In this document: one piece after another, positions 37,185 through 50,013 of the stretch | Layout of the letters: each line of letters starts with the position of its first letter | How positions within the stretch are numbered: the first letter of the stretch is position 1 | Assembly: GCF_000745215.1 (NCBI RefSeq) | Contig: NZ_JQNK01000002.1 | Span: 496,001 to 560,000, forward strand | Origin: Methylosinus sp. PW1 | GTDB taxonomy: Bacteria > Pseudomonadota > Alphaproteobacteria > Rhizobiales > Beijerinckiaceae | Length of the DNA stretch: 64,000 nucleotides | Direction of reading: 5' to 3' | Position numbers and translations under genes: made by a program | The notes under the pieces: generated by a model | What the model saw: the letters and a program-made list of their open reading frames with translations, nothing else | What the model was told of the DNA's origin: nothing | The model's database searches: none

Positions 37185-37496
37185 TCAGTGCGTCCACTGG
37201 CCGACGCGCTGCGTCTTGAAATTATCAGCATAGGACAGGATGCGGCGCGAAGGGGCGCCGGGCTTGGGCTCCTCGACGCGATAGACGAGCGCCTTGCGCT
37301 CGGCATAGGCGATCGCCTCTTCCTTGGTGGCGAAGCGAAGCCTGATCTGCGCCTTGGCGTCCGACGTGCCGGTCCACCCCATCAGCGGATCGAGCTCGCG
37401 CGGGGTCTCGTTCTCGTATTCGAGGACCCAGGGCTTGGCCGGCCCGGGACCGGATTGCGTCGCGCTGGGGGACGGGCGGTGAATGCGTGCGGTCAT
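37185..37496 (-). CDS. NDUFS4-like complex I subunit (ETC complex I conserved region)
   Basis: A 103-residue protein with the ETC complex I subunit pattern: WVLEYE, LMGWTGTSDAKAQIRLRF, FATKEEAIAYAERKAL and SYADNF. In mitochondria and alphaproteobacteria this is the accessory subunit NDUFS4 on the NADH dehydrogenase module. The start is the ATG of MTARIHRPSPSA. It lies between tRNA-Arg and tRNA-Pro genes, all on the minus strand; its separation from the nuo operon is normal. Confidence 0.92.
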   Translation of the reverse strand: MTARIHRPSPSATQSGPGPAKPWVLEYENETPRELDPLMGWTGTSDAKAQIRLRFATKEEAIAYAERKALVYRVEEPKPGAPSRRILSYADNFKTQRVGQWTH

Positions 37497-37571
37497 ATCG
37501 GCCTCGGCGAGAGCCGGCTCGTGAGCCGGCCGGAAACGAAAAATCGGCGCTGTGGCGGGGCTCCGCGCCAA

Positions 37572-37648
37572 TGGTCGGGGCAGCAGGATTCGAACCTGCG
37601 ACCTGAAGTACCCAAAACTTCCGCGCTACCAGGCTGCGCCATACCCCG
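37572..37648 (-). tRNA. tRNA-Pro (anticodon TGG)
   Basis: The minus strand begins CGGGGTATGGCGCAGCCTGG, the standard tRNA-Pro 5' half. The anticodon loop TTTGGGT gives TGG and the T arm contains GGTTCGAATCC. The 3' CCA is encoded, unlike the two tRNA-Arg genes nearby. Length is 77 bases. Confidence 0.96.
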
Positions 37649-37741
37649 TCTCGCGTATAGGCCGCGGAGCCCATTTCCGCCGAACGCCTCGCTAGCACGA
37701 GGGCGCGTCGCTCACAAGCGCGAGCGCGCGCGCCGACCGCG

Positions 37742-38245
37742 CTACCTCGTGAAAATCGGATGTTTGACGGTGTCGCCGACCGCGATCGACAGGCGCTGCG
37801 CCGCGCCGGCGGCCAGCTCGATGACGGCGAGCGCCGGCCCGCCGGAGGAGATGACGCGCTCCGAATAGGGCTCTGCGGCGAGCGCCAGGGAGACGACCTT
37901 TCCGGCGCGCGAGACGAAGACCATGTCGAGCGACAGCGGCGTGTTCTTCATCCACATGGCGACCGGCCGCTCCTCGTGGAAATCGAACAGCATGCCGCCG
38001 TCCGCGGGGAGCGAGGCGCGGTACATCAGGCCTCTCTCGCGCTGGTCGGACGTGCGCGCCACCTCGACGCGCAGCCGATGCGCGCCGGAGGCGGTGACGA
38101 TCTCTATCGGCTCTATGGCCATTTTGACTGCGGGCGGCGGCGATAATCCCGGCTCCTTCGCATGGCCGGGAACGGCCGCGCAGAAGAGAAGGACGAAAAA
38201 CGCGGCTATGACGCCGAAAACGCTCCGCGACACCTCACCAGACAT
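37742..38245 (-). CDS. DUF192 family exported protein
   Basis: A 167-residue exported protein with a signal peptide ending in CAAVPGHAKE. The DUF192 core is clear: RVEVARTSDQRERGLMYRASL, MLFDF, RPVAMWMKNTPLSLDMVFV and GDTVKHPIFTR. The function of DUF192 proteins is not established. The start is the ATG after GAGGGTGAGC, a good ribosome-binding site. It lies downstream of the second cold-shock gene on the same strand, 130 bases apart, as in many Rhizobiales genomes. Confidence 0.9.
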   Translation of the reverse strand: MSGEVSRSVFGVIAAFFVLLFCAAVPGHAKEPGLSPPPAVKMAIEPIEIVTASGAHRLRVEVARTSDQRERGLMYRASLPADGGMLFDFHEERPVAMWMKNTPLSLDMVFVSRAGKVVSLALAAEPYSERVISSGGPALAVIELAAGAAQRLSIAVGDTVKHPIFTR

Positions 38246-38375
38246 GCTCACCCTCGCCGCATCCAGGCCGCAGAGCGCATCGAGACAACGTCGAAACGCC
38301 AGCGCTTCGACGGCCATTCTGCCATTGCGGTCGGGAAATAAAAAGCGGCCCGGAAACGCGCCTGTCGCTCGGCCT

Positions 38376-38963
38376 CTAATGAGAGGCCGGCAGCGCCGAT
38401 TCGAGTGGCCGCACTTCGGTCGCCATGAGGCCCTTGGGGCCGTCGCCATAGCGCACCAGAACGCTGTCCCCGGGCTTCAGCTCGGCGAGTCCATAGCGGC
38501 GTACCGTCTCCATATGCAGGAAGATATCGTCGGTGCCCTCGCCGCGGGTCAGGAAGCCGAAGCCCTTCACCCGGTTGAACCATTTGACTATGGCGATCTC
38601 ATAGCCGCTCGACGGCGTCACTTGGACATGGGTGCGGACGGCGCCGTTCTGCGAAGGATGAACGGCCGTCGACTCGTCCATGCCGACGACGCGAAACACC
38701 TGCATGCCCTTCACGCGCTTCTGCGCCTCGCAGACGACGCGCGCGCCCTCATAGGCGGACTGGAATCCGGAACGGCGTAGGATGGTCACATGCAAGAGAA
38801 TATCTGCGCCGCCATCATCGGGAACGACGAATCCGTATCCCTTCGAAACGTCGAACCACTTGATGGTTCCGGACACTTCGACGAGATCGAGTCCGGCTTC
38901 ACCATTTTCGACATTGATGGTCGACGCGCTCAACTCATTCTGGAATGAAATTTTTGCGCCCAA
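38376..38963 (-). CDS. Cold-shock protein with two CSD domains
   Basis: A 195-residue protein with two cold-shock domains. The first has IKWFDVSKGYGFVVPDDG and DILLHV, the second has VKWFNRVKGFGFLTRGEG and DDIFLHME. The N-terminal region has no glycine-rich tail, unlike the gene near 6.7 kb. It is the well-known alphaproteobacterial double-CSD type, adjacent to a DUF192 gene. Confidence 0.94.
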   Translation of the reverse strand: MGAKISFQNELSASTINVENGEAGLDLVEVSGTIKWFDVSKGYGFVVPDDGGADILLHVTILRRSGFQSAYEGARVVCEAQKRVKGMQVFRVVGMDESTAVHPSQNGAVRTHVQVTPSSGYEIAIVKWFNRVKGFGFLTRGEGTDDIFLHMETVRRYGLAELKPGDSVLVRYGDGPKGLMATEVRPLESALPASH

Positions 38964-39486
38964 CAGACCAACTCCCCCTGCCGATTCGGAACGAATGCGC
39001 TCCGCTCGCCTTCGAAGACTCGAATCGCGACGCTCGCCCGTGAATCACTGTGGTTAAGATATCATCGCCACGCTTTCCTCCAACCGACTTTTTTGTTTCG
39101 TGCGCCTTCGCTGTGGATACAAAGCCCGAAAATGCTTGGCGTTCCGCGACCTCGGCGCAGGTTACGCGAAATACCGTACGAGCGTCGCCAATGCGCGATC
39201 ACGGCTCTTTGGGGCTCCTCGCGCGCATGTTTCGGCTTCGATCTTCGCCATCAAAGCGGCGTGATTGGGCGCCAGAGCGGCTTTCGGCCACATTTGCGAG
39301 CGGCTCGGCCCCTCGGGGCGCGCGCGGCGCTGGACAGAGCGGCGCGAAACAATATGCTCGTCCATATGTTGCGGCCGTCGCGAAGCCGCGACATAGTGCG
39401 TCGCCGCCCGATGGTGGCGCAGCCGACGAGCCGCAATTCCCGCGAGAAGATCGCACGCAGCCCTTGAAAGCACGGACTTCGAACGA
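38964..39486. other. Divergent intergenic region
   Basis: A 523-base gap between the minus-strand cold-shock gene and the plus-strand hpnO-type gene. It holds two promoters and probably the cold-shock leader. Several open frames cross it but none has protein-like composition. No tRNA or rRNA is visible. Confidence 0.5.
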
Positions 39487-40926
39487 ATGAGCTTCATCAC
39501 ACCGCGAGACGATCGTGAATTGGCGCAACGTGACGGCGCCCCGAATTTCGATCTCGCCTCGCTCTATGCCGAGCGGGAGAGCGAGCGTTTCGCATTGCAC
39601 TCGCAGCATCTCAACGAGATGTGGGTGCGTGTGCTGAAGACCATCGGCTATGACGTCGGATTCGTGCGCGGCTCCGGCCAATATCTCTATGACCGCGCCG
39701 GCGCGCGCTATCTCGATCTCTTGAGCGGCTGGGGCGTGTTCGCGATCGGCCGCAATCATCCCGCGCTGCGCGAGGCGCTGATGAGCGTGCTCGGCGCCGA
39801 GCTTCCCAATCTCGTGCAACTCGACGTGTCGGTGCCCGCCGCGCTGCTCGCAGAACGGCTGCTCGGCTTCGCGCCCTATATGGAGAAAGTTTTTTTCGCC
39901 AATTCCGGCACGGAGGCGGTCGAGGCGGCAATCAAATTTTCGCGCGCGGCGACGGGCCGTCCGGGCATTCTCCATTGCGCGCATTCCTTCCACGGCCTCA
40001 CCTATGGCGCGCTTTCGCTCAATGGCGACGAGATTTTCAAGAAGGGCTTCGGCCCGCTGCTCCCCGATACGCGTGAGATTCCCTTCGACGATCTCGCCGC
40101 GCTCGAGGAGGCGCTGCGCCATCGCGACGTCGCCGCCTTTTTCGTCGAGCCCATTCAGGGCAAGGGCGTGAACATGCCGGCGCAGGACTATCTCGCGCAG
40201 GCTGCGGCGCTCTGCCGCAAATATGGGACTCTGTTCGTCGCCGATGAGATTCAGACCGGCCTCGGCCGCACGGGAAAATTTTTCGCCGTGGAGCATTATG
40301 GCGTCGAGCCCGATCTCCTGCTCGTCGCCAAGGCGCTGTCGGGCGGCCATGTGCCGGTCGGCGCGGTGCTGACGCGCAAATGGATTTTCGACAAAATGTT
40401 CGACCGCATGGATCGCGCGGTCGTGCACGGCTCCACCTTCGGCAAGAATGATCTCGCAATGGCCGCCGGCCTCGCCACTCTCGAGGTCATGGCGAGCGAG
40501 AAGCTCGTCGAGAATTCCGCCGCCAGGGGCGAGCGTCTGCTCGCCTCCTTCCGCGCCATGGCCGAGCGCTACGAGCTCGTCGCCGATGTGCGCGGCAAAG
40601 GCCTGATGATCGGAGTCGAGTTTGGCGAGCCGCGCTCGCTGAAGCTGAAAGCCGCATGGAACCTGCTGGAGACCGTCAACTCCGGCCTCTTCTGCCAGCT
40701 CATCAGCATACCTTTGTTCGAGCAGCACAAGGTGCTGACGCAGGTCGCCGGCCATGGCAATCACACGATCAAGCTGCTGCCGCCGCTCACCATCGACGAT
40801 TTCGATTGCGATTGGATCGAGCGCTCCTTCGACAAGGTCATCGCCGACGCGCATCACGCGCCGGGGGCGGTGTGGTCGCTCGGCAAGACGCTCGCGAGCC
40901 ATGCGCTGAAAGCCAAGCTCGGCTGA
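39487..40926 (+). CDS. hpnO: Class III aminotransferase, HpnO-type (hopanoid)
   Basis: A 479-residue PLP-dependent aminotransferase. It has the fold-type I signatures YLDLLSGWGVFAIGRNHP, FFANSGTEAVEAAIKFSR, VADEIQTGLGRTGKF and the PLP lysine in VAKALSGGHVPVGAVLTRK. The N-terminus and C-terminus (GAVWSLGKTLASHALKAKL) match my memory of HpnO from Rhodopseudomonas palustris, which aminates bacteriohopanetriol to aminobacteriohopanetriol. No other hopanoid gene is nearby, so this rests on sequence alone. Confidence 0.72.
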   Translation: MSFITPRDDRELAQRDGAPNFDLASLYAERESERFALHSQHLNEMWVRVLKTIGYDVGFVRGSGQYLYDRAGARYLDLLSGWGVFAIGRNHPALREALMSVLGAELPNLVQLDVSVPAALLAERLLGFAPYMEKVFFANSGTEAVEAAIKFSRAATGRPGILHCAHSFHGLTYGALSLNGDEIFKKGFGPLLPDTREIPFDDLAALEEALRHRDVAAFFVEPIQGKGVNMPAQDYLAQAAALCRKYGTLFVADEIQTGLGRTGKFFAVEHYGVEPDLLLVAKALSGGHVPVGAVLTRKWIFDKMFDRMDRAVVHGSTFGKNDLAMAAGLATLEVMASEKLVENSAARGERLLASFRAMAERYELVADVRGKGLMIGVEFGEPRSLKLKAAWNLLETVNSGLFCQLISIPLFEQHKVLTQVAGHGNHTIKLLPPLTIDDFDCDWIERSFDKVIADAHHAPGAVWSLGKTLASHALKAKLG

Positions 40927-41057
40927 CACGCCAAGGTTAATGAATTGGGAACGCGCCTTGCTCCGATGAGGCGCGCGACGGGAAGCCGCGCCGATTTGAG
41001 ACGTCGGCGCATATTTCCATCCCGTCGCGCTCCGCTTCGAGACGAAAGGCGTCGATT

Positions 41058-41807
41058 ATGCGTATCAGTGCGACGATTCTGTCTGCGGCCCTGCTGGCCG
41101 CGCTCGCGGGCGTTCCCGCGTCCTCCTACGCCGGCGCGCGCGAACCACCGGTCGTCATTCGCGGGCTCGGCCCCAATGATTTCGCGCCGCGGGCGACCGC
41201 GAATTTTCGGCCGTTTCATCCGGCCGCGCGTCACGCGCGCCATTGGCGCGAGGAGGAGCCGAGCGACGGCCGCGCCGCCATCGCGCCCCGTCGCCACCGA
41301 GTCGCCGTGGAAGAAGCGACGTCATGGCCGCAGCCCATTCGCTATCGCGCCACTGAGGCGGCGGCCGTCCCCTATGCGGAGCCGGCCTATAATCCGCAAG
41401 AGAATTACGCAGGGGCCGTCGTCGCGCCGCAGCGCTATCGCGTCCCGACGGAAGATGTGACGCAATGGCGGCGACCCATTCGCCATCGCGGCGGCGAAGT
41501 CGCTCCCCTCGCCTATGCCGAGCCGACGACCTATTATCCGCATGAGGACGACGCCCGCGCCTCCGTCGCGCCCCAACGCTACCACGTGGCCACGGAAGAG
41601 GCGACGCAATGGCGACAGCCCATCCGCTATCGCGCGAGCGACATCGCTCCCACGCCTTATGTGCGGTCGGCCTATTATCCGCATGCGGGCAATCCCTATG
41701 ATCGCGCCTATCGGCCCGGCGCCTATACTGCGGTCGATCCTATTCCGCAGCGTTCCACGCAGGCCTATGGCTATTTCCTCGACGAAGGCCCCTTCCCTGC
41801 GCGATGA
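41058..41807 (+). CDS. Exported protein with three ~47-residue tandem repeats
   Basis: A 249-residue protein with a signal peptide (LLAALAGVPASSYAGA). The mature part is basic, rich in Arg, Tyr and Pro, and is built of three imperfect tandem units starting near residues 76, 123 and 171. Each has the pattern APxRYxVxxEEATQWxxPIRYR followed by a Pro/Tyr segment and YYPH. I recognise no family. The ATG at 41058 is preceded by AAAGG. No function can be inferred; the repeats suggest a structural or binding role outside the inner membrane. Confidence 0.75.
   Translation: MRISATILSAALLAALAGVPASSYAGAREPPVVIRGLGPNDFAPRATANFRPFHPAARHARHWREEEPSDGRAAIAPRRHRVAVEEATSWPQPIRYRATEAAAVPYAEPAYNPQENYAGAVVAPQRYRVPTEDVTQWRRPIRHRGGEVAPLAYAEPTTYYPHEDDARASVAPQRYHVATEEATQWRQPIRYRASDIAPTPYVRSAYYPHAGNPYDRAYRPGAYTAVDPIPQRSTQAYGYFLDEGPFPAR
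41283..41711 (+). repeat. Three in-frame tandem repeats of about 141-144 bases
   Basis: Units start near 41283, 41424 and 41568 inside the exported-protein gene. The strongest shared words are CCGCAGCGCTATCGC-like stretches and GAAGAxGxGACGxxATGGC. The units differ by substitutions and small indels, so the duplication is old. Confidence 0.7.
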
Positions 41808-41891
41808 GCCGATCGGCGCCAGAGCGGCGCGACTCGAAACCGACGCATTCGTCGGCTTCAATGTCGCGCGACTGCTCATGAGGGAATTGCA

Positions 41892-42800
41892 ATGCTCATG
41901 CTGACTCGGCGCGCCTTTCTGAGAGGCGCGATCGCCGGGGCGGCTTCCGCCTTCGCGGGAGCGGCCTACGCCTTCGGCTATGAGCCGCTGATGGCGCCGC
42001 GCGTCGCTCGCTATCACATTGCGCCGCGCGTCTGGCCGAAGGGCTTCGCCCTCGAGATCGCGGCGCTCTCCGATCTGCACGCCTGCGAGCCATGGATGTC
42101 GATCGAGCGCATTGATGCGATCGTCGATCGCATCAATGCGCTGCGGCCCGACGTCATCGTGCTGCTCGGCGACTATGTCGCCGGGCTGCATCATTTCGCG
42201 ACGTCGATTCCGGCGCCGCAATGGGCGCGGGCGCTGTCACGGCTCAGAGCGCCGCTCGGCGTCCATGCGATTCTCGGCAATCACGACATGTGGGACGACG
42301 AAACCGTGCAGCATCGCGGACGCTACGAGACGGCCGCCCGCGCCGCGCTCGAGGACAATGGGATTCCTGTCTATGAGAATGCGGCGGTGCGTCTGACCGG
42401 CGGCGCTCGCCCCTTCTGGCTCGCGGGACTGGCCGACCAATTCGCGATACCCGCCGGGCGGCGCAAATGGAATGGGCTGGACGATCTGCCGGGGACGCTC
42501 GCCGAGGTGACGACCGACGATCCGGTGATCCTATTGGCGCATGAGCCCGACATTTTTCCGCGCGTGCCCGAGCGTGTCGCGCTGACGCTCTGCGGCCATA
42601 CGCATGGCGGCCAGGTGCGGATCTTCGGCTGGGCGCCGATCGTGCCGTCCTTCTATGGCAATCGCTATGTCCATGGACATATCGTCGAGGACGAGAGGCA
42701 TCTCATCGTCTCCGGCGGATTGGGATGCACGGCGCTTCCGGTCCGCTTCGGCGCGCCGCCGGAAGTCCTTCACATAAGAGTCGAAGCGCCGGCGGCGTGA
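41892..42800 (+). CDS. Exported metallophosphoesterase (Tat-type signal)
   Basis: A 302-residue calcineurin-like phosphoesterase. The N-terminus has a twin-arginine motif (TRRAFLRG) and a hydrophobic stretch, consistent with Tat export. Metal-binding motifs are LSDLHACE, LLGDYVAG, GNHDMWDD, LLAHEPD and LCGHTHGGQ, as in the YkuE/LpxH-type family. A GAGGGAATTG ribosome-binding site precedes ATG 41892. Substrate is unknown. It is convergent with gltB across 16 bases. Confidence 0.88.
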   Translation: MLMLTRRAFLRGAIAGAASAFAGAAYAFGYEPLMAPRVARYHIAPRVWPKGFALEIAALSDLHACEPWMSIERIDAIVDRINALRPDVIVLLGDYVAGLHHFATSIPAPQWARALSRLRAPLGVHAILGNHDMWDDETVQHRGRYETAARAALEDNGIPVYENAAVRLTGGARPFWLAGLADQFAIPAGRRKWNGLDDLPGTLAEVTTDDPVILLAHEPDIFPRVPERVALTLCGHTHGGQVRIFGWAPIVPSFYGNRYVHGHIVEDERHLIVSGGLGCTALPVRFGAPPEVLHIRVEAPAA

Positions 42801-42816
42801 CGCCGGCGCGTTCGCC

Positions 42817-47478
<4,662 letters not shown>

Positions 47479-47802
47479 GGCGGCGTCTCCCGGGCGAGTC
47501 CGGGGGCCGCCCGGCCCGATCGCCGCGCCCGCTCCCCCGTCCTTGGTCGTCGAAATCATAGCGTCGCTCGCAGGGTGCCGCGAGCGACATTGGCGCAGAA
47601 TGGTCAGCATGGCTGACATATCGGCGGGAAATATTGTTGCCAGATTTGCGTCCCCCGCACAAGCAATCTGCCGCTACAAAACCGAATTCCCGGCGCATTC
47701 CGTCGCCGGCGCGCGCCGCTTGCGTCCAAAGCTCGCCGCAATGGTCGCCCAAGCTCGGCAATCGAGACGGGGCCAGACGATGAGATGGATGTGGAGCGGT
47801 TC
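47479..47802. other. Divergent intergenic region
   Basis: A 324-base gap between gltB and the plus-strand Pro/Ala-rich gene, containing the promoters for both. I see no supported gene and no clear sigma-54 or NtrC site. Confidence 0.5.
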
Positions 47803-48762
47803 ATGACGCTATCGAGACTGCGGCCGAAGCTCTTGCTCGCGATGGCGAGCCTCGCGCCGATGGCGGCGCCGACGCCGGCCGCGGCGGATTTCTTCTTTCG
47901 TCCGTTCGGCTACGCCTTTCACCAGCCGATCCCGGAGCCCGCGCCCAACGCCACGCCTCGCGCGATCGCCGGCATTTTGGGCGAGGAGGGATTTCGTCTC
48001 GTCGGCGGGCTCGGCCGGCGCGGCGATCAGGTGGTGGCGACCGGCGTCGATCGCCGCGGCCATTATCGGCGCTTTCTGATCGACCCCTATGAGGGCGAGA
48101 TTTTGCGGTCCTGGCGCATCGGGCCGGAGGAAGTCAGACCGGGCTTCGTCGAAGCGCCGCCCGCCGCCTATCGCGGACCGCCAGGGCCGGAACCCTATGA
48201 CGCGCCGCGCGCCGGCGCCGCGGAAGACCCTCTGGTCGTGCCCGGCCTCGGCGGCGAGCCCCGCCGTCCGGCGCGACGCGTGGAGGCGCCTTCGCGCGCC
48301 CATGCGCCCAATGGCGTGGCCGCCGTCCGGCCGGAGAACGCCGAGACGCAGCGCCCGCCCCATTCGCCGCCCTCCGAGGCGACCAAGCCGCCGGCGCGCG
48401 CCGCCGCTCCGCAGCTTCGTCCGACGGCTCCCCATTCCGCGAAGCCGGCCGCCGAGCGCAAGGCGCCCGCGCAGCAGCAATCCGGGCCGACCCCGCCGCA
48501 AGGCGCGGCTCCGGCGCTGGCCCCTGCGCCAGCCGCCGCCCCCGCCGCGCCGGTCCAAGCTGCTCCCGAGCCGCCGCATGCGGCGGCGCCAGAACCTGCC
48601 GCCGTCGGCCATCAGCAGGCGGCGCCGGCGCCTCAAATCATTGTTCCAGCGACGCCGGCCGCGCCGCCGCCCGCCCCTGCGGCTCCCGCCAATCCGGTCT
48701 CGGCGGAGCAATCCAAGGCGCCGCCCGCGGGCGAGCAAGCCCAGCCGACTCCGGGCGGCTGA
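47803..48762 (+). CDS. Proline/alanine-rich exported protein of unknown function
   Basis: A 319-residue protein with a signal peptide (LLLAMASLAPMAAPTPAAAD). A short globular part (FFFRPFGYAFHQPIPE, then ILGEEGFRLVGGLGRRGDQVVA, RFLIDPYEGEILRSW) is followed by a long disordered Pro/Ala/Glu tail. It resembles many unnamed Rhizobiales exported proteins whose mature region has a similar 'IARILxxxGYRxVGxLxRRG' motif. The ATG at 47803 has GTGGAG six bases upstream. A strong bidirectional terminator follows. Confidence 0.78.
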   Translation: MTLSRLRPKLLLAMASLAPMAAPTPAAADFFFRPFGYAFHQPIPEPAPNATPRAIAGILGEEGFRLVGGLGRRGDQVVATGVDRRGHYRRFLIDPYEGEILRSWRIGPEEVRPGFVEAPPAAYRGPPGPEPYDAPRAGAAEDPLVVPGLGGEPRRPARRVEAPSRAHAPNGVAAVRPENAETQRPPHSPPSEATKPPARAAAPQLRPTAPHSAKPAAERKAPAQQQSGPTPPQGAAPALAPAPAAAPAAPVQAAPEPPHAAAPEPAAVGHQQAAPAPQIIVPATPAAPPPAPAAPANPVSAEQSKAPPAGEQAQPTPGG

Positions 48763-48770
48763 ACGAAAAA

Positions 48771-48802
48771 GAGGCGTCCCTCTCGGGACGCCTCGATTTT
48801 TT
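48771..48802. terminator. Bidirectional intrinsic terminator
   Basis: GAGGCGTCCC and GGGACGCCTC form a perfect 10-base stem with a TCTC loop. It is followed by GATTTTTT on the plus strand and, read on the minus strand, by TTTTTCG. It separates the convergent Pro/Ala-rich and hsp20 genes. Confidence 0.92.
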
Positions 48803-48826
48803 GCAAGCGAGGGATGCGGCCTGCGG

Positions 48827-49294
48827 TCAGGCGGCTTTGGCGTCGATCGTCTGCGCCGGAACGCCGCCGCCGATCTCGATGCGGCGCGGCTTCTGCGCCT
48901 CGGGAATCTGGCGGACCAGATCGACATGCAGCAAGCCGTTGGCGAGGGTCGCTCCGGTCACGACGACATGGTCGGCGAGCTGGAAGCGGCGCTCGAAGGC
49001 GCGGGCGGCGATGCCTTGATGCAGCATCTCGCGCTTGACGCCGCCGGTCTCGGGCTGCGGATCTTTCGCGCCCTTGATGGTCAGCGTGTTCTCGCGCGTC
49101 TCGATGGAGATATCCTCGCGCGCGAAGCCGGCGACGGCCAAGGTGACGCGATAGTCGTTCTCGCCGGTGCGCTCGATATTATAAGGCGGATAGGTCGGCG
49201 CCGTCTCCGCGCCCGGCCCCTGGTCGAGCAACGAGAAGAGACGATCGAAGCCGACGGTCGAGCGATAGAGGGGGGAAAGATCGAAGTGACGCAT
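48827..49294 (-). CDS. Hsp20 family small heat-shock protein
   Basis: A 155-residue alpha-crystallin-type chaperone. It begins with MRHFDLSPLYRSTVGFDRLF, typical of IbpA-like proteins, and the alpha-crystallin domain has YRVTLAVAGFAREDI and FERRFQLADHV. An IEIG segment near the C-terminus fits the IxI docking motif. The start is ATG 49294 with AGGAGG eight bases upstream. The 5' leader looks like a ROSE thermometer. Confidence 0.93.
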   Translation of the reverse strand: MRHFDLSPLYRSTVGFDRLFSLLDQGPGAETAPTYPPYNIERTGENDYRVTLAVAGFAREDISIETRENTLTIKGAKDPQPETGGVKREMLHQGIAARAFERRFQLADHVVVTGATLANGLLHVDLVRQIPEAQKPRRIEIGGGVPAQTIDAKAA

Positions 49295-49395
49295 GTCATT
49301 GTCCTCCTAGAAGCGACAGTGGAAGCGCGATCGGGATGCTCGTCCCCGCTCGCGCCGGGGAAGAAGCGCGTCCGCTACGGCCCGCGCTGAATTCC
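49295..49395 (-). promoter_or_regulatory. Putative ROSE RNA thermometer in the hsp20 leader
   Basis: Close to the start codon, the transcript would fold TGTCGCTTCTAGGAGGACA (49318 down to 49300), where TCGCT matches the ROSE U(U/C)GCU motif facing the AGGAGG ribosome-binding site with an unpaired G. Further upstream, CCCCG/CGGGG hairpin 49344-49360 gives the multi-stem shape of ROSE leaders. ROSE elements are established regulators of alphaproteobacterial hsp20 genes. Confidence 0.65.
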
Positions 49396-49424
49396 ATGTG
49401 GGAGCGCCTTTTGCGGCCTGCAAG
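49396..49424 (-). promoter_or_regulatory. Possible RpoH (sigma-32) promoter of hsp20
   Basis: On the minus strand CTTGCAG and CCCACAT are separated by 15 bases, a fair match to the heat-shock consensus CTTGAAA-N13-15-CCCCAT-N-T. It would leave a leader of about 90 bases, the usual ROSE length. The -10 match is imperfect. Confidence 0.4.
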
Positions 49425-49527
49425 AGGCGCCGGCGCGGGTGTCGCAATTTTGTGACAGGCCCCGAGTTTTCGCCGCGAGCGCGACGATCGCATTGACCGC
49501 GGAAATTTCCCGGCGCTAGTTTCACTC

Positions 49528-49926
49528 ATGGCGAAGCTGAGGTCACGGCGCTGGTCGGACGTCTCCGCGGCGAGACGCGCGTTCGTCTCGGCGCTGGCGC
49601 TTTGCCTTTTCGCGCTCCAGGCTTTCGTCGCCGCCTCGCTGGTCCGAGCGCATGACGCGCCTTTGGCGGGCGGCGTCTCGGCCTCCGCCTATTGCGAGCC
49701 GCACAGAGACGGCGCGCCGCCGGCAGAGCGCGATCATGCGCCCTGCTGCATTCTCTGCGTCTCCGGCCGCGATCTGCCGAGCCTCGCCGAACCGCCGTCC
49801 CAGGAGCCGGTCCTCGCGGCGCCGGTCGCTTTCGCCTTCGTCGCCTACGCCTCGACAGCGCCGCCGCAGCACGGACCCGTCGGCTGGGCCAGCTCCTGGT
49901 CGTCCCGCGCCCCTCCCCTCGCCTGA
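49528..49926 (+). CDS. Small exported Cys-rich protein (DUF2946-like)
   Basis: A 132-residue protein with an N-terminal hydrophobic segment (ALALCLFALQAFVAASLVRAH) and a mature part with HAPCCILCVSGRD. Proteins of this size and pattern (AH...H..CC..C) are often encoded beside TonB copper receptors and are annotated as DUF2946; I make that link by pattern only. It is 87 bases upstream of an ECF sigma gene. The function is unknown; metal binding by the three cysteines and the histidine is a reasonable guess. Confidence 0.7.
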   Translation: MAKLRSRRWSDVSAARRAFVSALALCLFALQAFVAASLVRAHDAPLAGGVSASAYCEPHRDGAPPAERDHAPCCILCVSGRDLPSLAEPPSQEPVLAAPVAFAFVAYASTAPPQHGPVGWASSWSSRAPPLA

Positions 49927-50013
49927 TCGCGCGGCGCGCCGCGATCGCGGCCGCCGTTTCGATACGCCGATCGACGCACCGGACGCCCCCGCGCCCGGGC
50001 GACGCCGCGACGG

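Noticed and set aside
39050..39490. 146-residue open frame upstream of the hpnO-type gene
   Set aside because: Low-complexity Arg/Ser/Pro content typical of random frames in GC-rich DNA, and it runs into the hpnO-type start.
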